Origin: Branchiostoma floridae
Taxonomy: Eukaryota; Chordata; Leptocardii; Amphioxiformes; Branchiostomatidae
Length of the DNA: 64,000 bases
NCBI RefSeq assembly: GCF_000003815.2
Contig: NC_049983.1
Coordinates: 4,473,638-4,537,637 of the forward strand
Reading direction: 5' to 3'
How positions within the stretch are numbered: the first letter of the stretch is position 1; every line of letters begins with the position of its first letter. This document shows, in pieces, positions 56,098-64,000 of this stretch. Under the pieces are notes generated by a model, which was given only the letters and a program-made list of their open reading frames with translations, made no database searches and had not been told where the DNA came from. The position numbers were made by a program, and so were the translations under genes.

Positions 56098-56213
56098 ATG
56101 ACTGACTCCGGTGCCCGGTCCGCAATGCCGCCGCCCAGTGAGGGTCTAGGCCGCGCCATGAGCCCGCAGCGGCGTCCTTTTTGGAAGAGGAACGCCCCCA
56201 AAGTGCCCGGCAG
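56098..56213 (+). CDS. TBC1D22: TBC1D22 exon 1
   Basis: ATG at 56,098 (CCAACATGAC). 38 codons, MTDSGARSAMPPPSEG then RRPFWKRNAPKVPG; donor GGCAG|GTAATT, phase 2. Confidence 0.88.
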
Positions 56214-59200
56214 GTAATTATTATGACGTGGTCACTTTTCCTTATCTGAAAGTGGAAAAACCAGTTGTTGTACTTGTATTAAGGAACTTTCTGTTTTTTA
56301 TTTGATAACGTTACATAAAAATCACATGGACTGCTTATCATAACCGACTGTTGGCTAATAGCTAACTAGTATAGTAATATAGATCTGAACTTACTACACA
56401 GTCACTGAGTCTCGTCTAATACCTTTGATAACGTTAATATTTGTACAATTACTTTAAAAACAAAGGATAGATTATCAATATTCATAACCAGCAGAGATGG
56501 CAAAATTCACCCGATTATCCGTACTGTGTTTACGAGCCATATGCAGTCCCACAATAAGGTCGTTCAATGAAATTGCATGGAGGATATGTAAAACAATATT
56601 CACTGAATGATAATATTTAAATCACAGAAGCACACACACACACATACAAACACACTGACCAAGTTGTGCTGACAGATCAAATCCCCCAAAACCAATATTT
56701 CACTCGCTGGGAGTATTCTGGGCTTCTCCAGAAAGGGAGCCAAACCTAGAAATAGCCAACAAAGCTAGAAATAGCCAACACCCAGTAACGCTTTATCCAA
56801 CTTGATTCCAAGGACGTTTTATAACGCATATCATTATACATGTAACGTTACAACTGTATGTAGTGTTTTATAGGACAATTGTGGCTTTGGGTTGCATTGC
56901 AGCCGTCACATATCGTGATAAATTTTGTTTTTGTTGTTGTTGTTGTCCTTGTTATTTTGCTAGACGTGGCCTCTTGGTGCTGAGTAACACATGGTTCGCT
57001 TTTGAGTCAAGAGTCTCTCTTGGTATTTAACTCTTGGTTCCTTGTGCAATAGACTTTGTTATTCTTCACCAATTGTTAGTGCTGCAATATACAGTTGATA
57101 TTTGCTCATTTTGCAGCTGCCACCCTCATCATTGTATGACTTACAATTAACCTAAGGTCAAAAACTCAAGAAATTTACACAAATTGATGTGCACAGATTC
57201 CATCTATATACTACATATGCATGTACTAGTAATTGAATGAACATGACCTGACAAAGATTAATGTTGTCTTTCAATATAATTGTATTTCAGGTCTGTGCAA
57301 GCCAGTCCCATTAGGGAGAATCTAAAGGACCAAAAACCTAGAAAGACTTTGTCATTCCAAGATTTTGAGGATAACACCAGTGATGCTTGGGATGATGCTG
57401 AAGATGAGATTATTGCGCTCTCTGAGGCGAAGCTCTCTTTTGAAAACTTGTTACCTGTCTCGGTGAATCACGGCAAAACGGCGAGCACCAATCAGGCAAG
57501 CCTGCCTCAGCGGTTAGAGGAAGTAACGGGAGAAAATACAGTTCCAGTAACAGGAGGTATGTATGGTGGAGCTGTTGTCTTGTTATTTAAGTAATGATGA
57601 CATTTTTATCAGGTCAGACTTTGTTTTTGTGTCTATGTGTTTGTGTGTGTTTCTGTGCACCTATGTGTGTGTTTCAATGTGTGTGACGTGTGTATGTGTG
57701 TTTGCTTGTGTGTGTGTGTGTATGTGTGTTTTCACATGTGTGTGTGTGGGCACGATAGATAATGGATTGTGGCAGTGCATTTGTGTACCGAAATTCATAT
57801 ATAAATATTTCAAACATAATTAGAATGATGCAGAATATACATGTATGAAGGGTTATATGGGAGCTTCAAGTAGGACTGGGAGAATTCTTAATGGCAATAC
57901 CTTATGGTTTTGTTTTCTTACTGTCCTAGACTTTCCAAGCCAACAGGCAAGTTCAACAGGCAAGTCAGAAGAAGTGTCGTCCGTCAGTCGACAGAAAGGT
58001 GTGGGTCCGGGGGTTGGGATCAGACAGAGCATACCTGAAGACTCGAACACAGCACCAGCCATGCCCCCTGTACATGTACACCCCCCACCCACAGTCAACA
58101 CCAGGCATTCAGGTAGGAACACAGCACCAGCCATGCCCCCTGTACATGTACACCCCCCACCCACAGTCAACACCAGGCATTCAGGTAGGAACACAGCACC
58201 AGCCATGCCCCCTGTACATGTACACCCCCCACCCACAGTCAACACCAGGCATGCAGGTAGGAACACAGCACCAGCCATGCCCCCTGTACACCCCCCACCC
58301 ACAGTCAACACCAGGCATTCAGGTAGGAACACAGCACCAGCCATGCCCCCTGTACATGTACACCCCCCACCCACAGTCAACACCAGGCATTCAGGTAGGA
58401 ACACAGCACCAGCCATGCCCCCTGTACATGTACACCCCCCACCCACAGTCAACACCAGGCATTCAGGTAGGAACACAGCACCAGCCATGCCCCCTGTACA
58501 TGTACACCCCCACCCACAGTCAACACCAGGCATTCAGGTAGGAACACAGCACTAGCCATGCCCCCTGTACATGTACACCCCCACCCACAGTCAACACCAG
58601 GCATTCAGGTAGGAACACAGCACCAGCCATGCCCCCTGTACACCCCCACCCATGGTGAACACCAGGCATTCAGGTAGAGAGTGCTAAGGTGTCAGAGCAC
58701 CGATCCTGCTATGTTGTATCCAAGATGCGCTTCTAGCCAAGGCGTTCTTCAAAGCACATCCTGGCTAATATATAATCATTGACAACACCAAAAGAGCGTA
58801 TATGGATGTCCATGATTGGTTCTGATTGGAACAAGACTTGGATAGAGCATGTTTTGGACAGGCTGTGCCTCCTGTACACCCAATACCCATGTTTTCCACC
58901 AGGCATTTAGGTATGATTGTAAACAATTCGCACTTAAATAACTGGCTCAATCTTTTCTCTTGCTCACAATGGATTGTACACAATGGCAAAATTCGAGCCA
59001 GTGGTTACAACAAAGGATGGTACCCAGGCTTAATCAAATTGTAATGCCTAGGCTATAGTAAAAGGCAGGAGTTTTTAAGGTCTTATTCATGTAACTGCAA
59101 ATTGGGTACCCTACAAGAATTCCAACCCAAAAAGTTAATGGCTGCAAGTAGACATGTTTTTAGGGCTGAGAAATTCCCTTTTAGCCAACTGAACTGATCT

Positions 59201-62200
59201 CCAACATTAGATTAATGAAAAGTTGTAACTGAAGAAATAAGTGTTATATTACTTATATTAGAATAGCCTAGTCAACCCCCCCCCTAACCCCGGACGAATG
59301 GAACAGTCGAGTCTGGAATGTGGAGATTCAGTGAGTACACATGTGGACTGAGATGTGTGTGTGTCAGTGTGCTTATTTATCATATATCCCTAAGTAAAGA
59401 GGGACCAGAAAGTCAGCTTAACAATTAGTAGGTAATGTTCAATAGCCGAACACAAGGACAGAGGTACACAGTCCTGGGTGCTGAGTGGTGCGGTTGAACA
59501 CTAACAGAAAAAAAAACAGGGTAAATGTGCTCAATATGCATAATATGGGGTCATTTTCTGTAGCTTCATTATAATATGAACATCATGTAAGACACATATT
59601 TCTTTGGACTAGGGGTGGGTACCGGTACAGAAAACTCAGGCCCAGGTCCAGTTCATTTCCAGAGGATCAGGTCCAGGTCCGGACCTGAACCTGGACCTGA
59701 TTCAGTATGTGAAAACTTCTGTATTGATGATATTCACAACAATGGTTTATTTCAAGGAAATCTGTTTGGTGGAGTATTCGACTCAAACTAACGTTTTAAA
59801 ATTCTACACGGCTAACTACCACTGTACGATTGACTGTAAAACTTGGTAGAGATGACTATAAACTTTACTCTACTTCGCTCTTGTTATTTTCTTCGACGGG
59901 TAAACACCAAAATGTGTCAATGCCTGAACAAGTCATGTGTTCATTTTCTAATAGGTCCAACATCCGGTCCACCTAATTTTTTCAGGTCCATTTTTTCCGG
60001 ACCGGTCCAATAAGAAAAAACAGTTTTGTATAGATACACCGTAACGGTACCCGACCCATAGGTTGGACACTGAGTCTATAAAGCTAAAAGCCTGTTTCCT
60101 CCATCAGAGGATACAACAGAGTCAGGAGACTGGAGCGTGCCCCAATCAGAGAGCAGACCCAATCCCCCATCCCGTCTCAGCAGACAGCTGGGCAGGGCGT
60201 GCAGCGATGACAAATCCCTGTCTGAACGGGAGGGAGCCAAGCTGAAAAAAGTCAATGAGTTTATCGCAGGACCTAATACAGACTTAGGTGAGTATGCATT
60301 GCCTTTGCTAAGAAGGTTATGTTTTTGTTTGTGTGTGTGTGTGTCTGTGTCTGTGCATGTGAGTTTAATACATGTATCTCGAAAATGCTAGGTAGGTCTT
60401 GGTGAGATTTTTGGCCCCTGGCAGCTTTCCATGGTACTGCAGTCAAACTTCTGTTTTTGATATCGCATATTCTGAACAAGCTGTAAATTATAAGGTGTGT
60501 AAATTGCTATCAAGTGACTACAAATGTATTGTCGTACATCAAGCTAATGTTGTTTGAAAAATGATGATACATGTAACGCTAGTTCACCTTTATCCGCAGA
60601 CTAGCCTATTTCCGTTGTTTTCAACATTATTTAGGGCTATCATGCCTATGAAATGTGAGTTTAAACTGCTATATATTTTGAAAATATCACAATCTGATAC
60701 AAAAACCACCATCCCACGACTTGATATCCCTAAATGTGCCATTTTGAAAAAAACAACGGATATAGGTTATCCCACGAATAAAGGTTAACTAGCATTAGCA
60801 GACTATACATAAATGTAGGGAACACTACAATAATCATTGATCCGTATCCTAGCACTGTAATACACTGCCAAGTTGAGTACCAGACACTGTGTTTAGCAAC
60901 TCAGACTTTCAGTAACTACAATGTTGAATCTGCCTGTTTAGATGCGCTGAAGAAGATGGTATGGTCAGGTGTACCCAGAGAAGCTCGACCTACTGTGTGG
61001 AAATTGCTCAGTGTAAGTAATTTCTGTCTCTGCCTCAAGTTAATACTTCCACATGTTACATTGTTAGATTCAACTGCAATGAATGACTTTAAAATCTGAA
61101 GCCTGCAATTCTGTATTTACATCAAACTTAGTACGTTGATAAGTTAGATTTGAAAGATAGTACTAGTTTGTTGGTAGAAGTAATTCTGGATCAAATTTGA
61201 ATAGCCTAATTTTCACCTGTTACACAAAAAATGGCCTAATTTTTTGACTGTCCAACTCTACTCTTTGTCAAGGAATGAGCAATCCACCACTTCTCTGTAG
61301 CATCATGTTATGCTGACTGTACACAGAACTTGGTGACAAGTGAATCATAGCTTATAAGTTGCTCATTCAGACAAAGACTGAAGTTAGGCAGTTGGTTCTG
61401 TTTTCAGTTTGAATTTTTTGGAAGCAGTGAGAGACAAAATGTCACATGTTTTGTATAATAAGTTTTTTTTTTAAGGACTGAACAATGTTATACTTTTCAT
61501 TTTATTGGTAAACATTTCATTGATAATTGTTTCGTTATCAGACAAGCATTTCTTTATAGTATAGGACAAGTCCACCCTGTTTAAGTGATTTATGTACTCT
61601 ACTGTTGTTGCCACATGTACATTTAGAAATACAGTTTTGTACCTGAATCTTAATGAAATGTAGTTATGATACATCAGTAGTTACATGACTTGTGTTTACC
61701 AATGGCTGAATACAATGTGCCTCATGACAAGGCCTGTAAAAAATTATATTCATTCAAAAGGGGAATGCATGGCAAATGGAAGGGTAGGCATGGGGTTAGT
61801 AAGTATCCTTAATTGTAACAGTTACGAAACATACTTTTCATATTTCACAAGTAGAATTTTTATAAAAATTTGGTGATTATGTATTCATTACTACATACAT
61901 GTAATCCATTAGACAGTAGCACCCCCTTCTGTAGTTTAATGCTCCTTTAAATCTCCAGGTGATTTTCATGTACAATCACATACTCATGGATTGATTGCAG
62001 TTTTTGTCGCCAACATTAGAATTACCTGCCTGCGAATGTTGAGAGGCGGTGTATGATGTTGGAGAGGAAACGGGAGGAGTACTTCAGGTTTGTTAAACAG
62101 TACTATCCCAGCAGGACACAGGACAATCATGTGGAAACGTGGAGACAGGTGAGCAAGTCTGTGTGTTCGTATGAGTGTGGGTTTGTGTCTGTGCTTATGT

Positions 62201-63452
62201 AACATTGTGTAATTTGTACATAGGTCAGGGTTGTAGCCAGCACCTCTCCTTGTCCTTGTGTCCTTTCACGGAATTTTGCAGCAGGGGACGGAAAAAAATT
62301 TTAGCCCATTCCGTCCGCAGTGGCAGACAAAAATCGATATGTAAAGATATAATAGAACTGTCTCCCTTGTGTAATTTTTCACCAAAACAGATGCCGTTGA
62401 ACAGCTTAGTCTACCAGCAAAATTTACACCTCAAAATGCAGAAAATAGCATTTCAGAGAATCTGGATTTCAAAATTTTCATGGGGAGCATGCCCCGGGAC
62501 CCCCCTAGGAACATTGCGCCTTCGACACAAAGTCTTACACCTTCAGCGGTCAATAGGATTCAAACTTGAGGGGGACGGAAAACGATTTCAGGCTGGCTAC
62601 AACCCTGACATAGATGTTTGTATTTGCATCATTCTGTGTCTGTTACACTACATAATGATGTGTGGATGTATCTGTGTTTCTATATGTAACTGTGTGTCTG
62701 CGTTTGTACATTTTGTATAATTTAAGACGTCAGACGTAGGGACCACTCAGCGCTCTCGTCCAAGTATCAAATATTCCAGGTATTAGAGATGTCGAAGTTC
62801 CCAGATGGAATAGCAAAGAAGTGACTGTATATAGCTATAGGGTATGATAAACGTTGGAGCAAACTACAACCCTGATTAGGAGTGGGTTCCGATACCTTTT
62901 TTTCTTGTTGGACTGGTCCCAAAAAAACAGACCTGAAACAAGTTCTCCTGGACCAATTGGCAATGAACAGATTATTACAATATTGGCAGGCATTCACACA
63001 TTTTGGTTCTTATTAGTTCAAGAAAATAACAAGAGGGAAATAGAGTAGGGTTTATATTTCTACAGTCAAACTAAGCGTTGTTTACATGAAGATAGGATTG
63101 TAAAATGCCAGTGGGTGTTGGATACTCCACCAAACAGATGCCTTTGTAGCAACAGACCATTATTTTTTTTAGTATCGCCTTCCAGTTTTTACAATTTTTC
63201 TTAGACAGTAAGGTTCAGGTTCAGGTCTGGACCTGTACTGGACCTGGACCTGAATTTTCTGTACCAGTACCCACCCCTAACCATAATAGTACCAAGCTGA
63301 TGTGATCACTGAATGAATGTTTTTGACTGCTTCTTCATGTGTAATGTTCCATGTTTTCTCTGTTTTCCTGGTCCGACACTGACCAGATCCAGGTAGACAT
63401 ACCTAGGATGAATTCCCAGCTTCCATTTTTCCGTCAAAGTTCAATTCAAGAG
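56098..63452 (+). CDS. TBC1D22: TBC1D22-type Rab GTPase-activating protein (5' part)
   Basis: Exons: 56098-56213, 57291-57556, 57930-(58,113 to 58,473, donor ambiguous), 60108-60287, 60942-61012, 62020-62148, 63387-63452; continues beyond the window. Phases agree. Landmarks of the family: FWKRNAPKVPG near the start; TLSFQDFEDNTSDAWDDAED; SLSEREGAKLKK...FIAGPNTDL; then the TBC domain entry WSGVPREARPTVWKLLS, YLPANVERR and IQVDIPRM, which supplies the IxxDxxR arginine finger. The YxQ glutamine finger lies beyond the window. TBC1D22 proteins are Golgi-linked Rab GAPs. Vertebrates have A and B paralogues; a single pre-duplication gene is expected here. Exon 3 ends in a 72-bp coding tandem repeat. 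Confidence 0.92.
57291..57556 (+). CDS. TBC1D22: TBC1D22 exon 2
   Basis: Acceptor TTGTATTTCAG. Contains the conserved LSFQDFEDNTSDAWDDAEDE acidic motif; donor GGAG|GTATGT, phase 1. Confidence 0.92.
57930..58473 (+). CDS. TBC1D22: TBC1D22 exon 3, repeat-bearing, several donors
   Basis: Acceptor TACTGTCCTAG; FPSQQASSTGKSEEVSSVSR, then copies of a 24-residue unit (APAMPPVHVHPPPTVNTRHS type). Each unit ends in ATTCAG|GTAGGA, a usable phase 1 donor. Donors in copies 1-6 (58,112 to about 58,472) keep the frame to exon 4; the end given is the last of these. Confidence 0.75.
58049..58675. repeat. 72-bp coding array with a donor in every unit
   Basis: Nine copies: 72 bp, copy 4 is 66 bp (lacks ATGTAC), copies 7 and 8 are 71 bp and copy 9 is shortened (five instead of six C in the CCC run). 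Only copies 1-6 keep one frame; a stop appears in copy 8. Unit: CAGCACCAGCCATGCC, TGTACATGTACACCCCCC, CAACACCAGGCATTCAGGTA. Confidence 0.95.
59610..60061. mobile_element. MITE with TAGGGGTGGGTACC ends, copy 2
   Basis: CTAGGGGTGGGTACCGGTAC at the left and CGGTACCCGACCCATA at the right; interior is the reverse of the 47.4 kb copy (CAGGTCCAGGTCCGGACCTG near the left end). Ends 46 bp before TBC1D22 exon 4. Confidence 0.8.
60108..60287 (+). CDS. TBC1D22: TBC1D22 exon 4
   Basis: Acceptor CTCCATCAG; Ser/Pro-rich linker then SLSEREGAKLKKVNEFIAGP and NTDL; donor TTAG|GTGAGT, phase 1. Confidence 0.92.
60942..61012 (+). CDS. TBC1D22: TBC1D22 exon 5 (TBC domain entry)
   Basis: DALKKMVWSGVPREARPTVW then KLLS; the W-x-G-x-P...R-x-x-x-W-K pattern opens the TBC domain. 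Acceptor CTGTTTAG, donor CAGT|GTAAGT, phase 0. Confidence 0.93.
62020..62148 (+). CDS. TBC1D22: TBC1D22 exon 6
   Basis: 43 codons: NYLPANVERRCMMLERKREE, YFRFVKQYYPSRT, HVETWRQ. The acceptor CCAACATTAG is weak but phase and homology fix it. Donor CAG|GTGAGC. Confidence 0.92.
62225..62608. mobile_element. MITE with TCAGGGTTGTAGCCAGC ends
   Basis: A perfect 17-bp terminal inverted repeat, TCAGGGTTGTAGCCAGC, delimits 384 bp. Flanks CATAG (left) and CATAG (right) suggest a short target duplication. TBC1D22 intron 6. Confidence 0.85.
62876..63280. mobile_element. MITE with TTAGGAGTGGGTTCC ends, copy 3
   Basis: Left TTAGGAGTGGGTTCCGATAC and right GTACCAGTACCCACCCCTAA, inverted; interior CTCCACCAAACAGAT and GGACCTGGACCTGAATTTTC match the other copies. 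More diverged than copy 1. Confidence 0.8.
63387..63452 (+). CDS. TBC1D22: TBC1D22 exon 7
   Basis: 22 codons, IQVDIPRMNSQLPFFRQSSI then QE, with the arginine finger of the TBC domain. Acceptor CACTGACCAG, donor GAG|GTGAGA, phase 0. Confidence 0.92.
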
Positions 63453-64000
63453 GTGAGACCTGATAAAAGGGTGCCCATGTGAGGTCCATGGACTGTTGGA
63501 ACTTAGACTAAGTGTGGAAAATGTAGAAGTGACAGTCTGCGCCCTGATGCGAAAACCAAAATTTTGCCTTTGGTTTCATGAGATAGTAAGCGGTCCCCAG
63601 ACTGACGAGAAAGCATGATGCTTTTTCATTAGCTAGTACTAGTAGTGCCATGCATGATTTTGCCAAGCACAACGGGTCACCCCTACTCCCCTCATATGTG
63701 TATTTGTTTATTTTACGACAGGCTTTTAGCCAGACACTTTTCTTAGGATACCAAGAAATTTGACGCACTAGACGCCCTTACACTGGGCAGCAGATCCTTT
63801 GGCAAGCATGAAATTCTGATTGACCAGGGATGCTATCAGGTTATTTGTGGTTACAGTCTTCTACTGTGACCTCTGTAACAGTATTTTTGCCTCTAATAGG
63901 ATACCTTAGAATGCACTATTTTGACTTTGCACTCTGCATCCTGGAAGGTGGATGCCCTTGGACAATATTCACTTAACGCGACTCACCAATAGATTTGGAC
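63453..64000. other. TBC1D22 intron 7 (partial)
   Basis: Nothing recognised up to the window edge; the rest of the TBC domain must lie beyond. Confidence 0.7.

Noticed and set aside
57853-58533. 226-codon minus-strand frame over the TBC1D22 array
   Set aside because: Antisense shadow of the coding repeat (Gly/Cys-rich mirror); the plus frame links to conserved exons.
13330-58675. CRISPR-like arrays (regular repeats)
   Set aside because: Units are contiguous with no unique spacers, and the DNA is eukaryotic; these are minisatellites.

Overview
This is nuclear genomic DNA of an animal. It has multi-exon genes with GT-AG introns in consistent phase, very little protein-coding sequence, four runs of N (assembly gaps), and many small transposons and minisatellites. 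The proteins look like deuterostome orthologues (a TMEM168 of about 698 residues, a phospholipid scramblase of 289 residues, the 5' half of a TBC1D22 gene). Together with the dense load of MITEs, foldback elements and Penelope-like/LINE debris, this suggests a cephalochordate (amphioxus, Branchiostoma). The organism is an inference from style and recalled family similarity; nothing in the window proves it.

Layout. (1) 1-2.4 kb: upstream DNA with a Penelope-like remnant and a mariner-type MITE inserted in a 10-bp satellite. (2) 2,429-15,957 (+): a TPR-repeat gene of at least 13 exons that I could not assign to a named family. (3) 15.96-20.6 kb: repeats, ending in a second Penelope-like remnant. 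(4) 20,788-31,302 (-), with a likely 5' exon near 32.3 kb: the complete TMEM168 orthologue, four coding exons. (5) 33,712-37,797 (+): a complete phospholipid scramblase, four exons, with an apparent GC-AG intron. (6) 38-46 kb: repeat-rich DNA, including a promoter-like sequence at 39.8 kb with no gene assigned. (7) 46,192-49,767 (+): two or three exons of an unrecognised gene, followed by a 159-bp tandem array. (8) 50.6-56 kb: LINE fragments and other repeats. (9) 56,098-63,452 (+) and beyond the window: a TBC1D22-type Rab GTPase-activating protein gene, entering the TBC domain.

The strongest unusual signal is structural. At four exon edges in three genes, a tandem array has a repeat unit that straddles the splice junction. 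In each, part of the exon plus the adjoining splice site has been copied many times: TMEM168 exon 2 (67-bp units, 14 copies), TMEM168 exon 4 (115-bp units, about 10 copies), the unknown gene's last acceptor (159-bp units, 6 copies), and TBC1D22 exon 3 (72-bp units, 9 copies, each with a CAG|GTAGGA-type donor). A smaller 41-bp duplication covers the TMEM168 stop codon. In the TPR gene, a roughly 517-bp MITE has inserted exactly at a splice donor, and its 8-bp target duplication GGTAAGGC carries the donor on both sides. These look like snapshots of how tandem duplication and transposition create competing splice sites.

The genes are unrelated in function (TPR scaffold, multipass membrane protein, lipid scramblase, Rab-GAP); nothing suggests an operon or pathway cluster.
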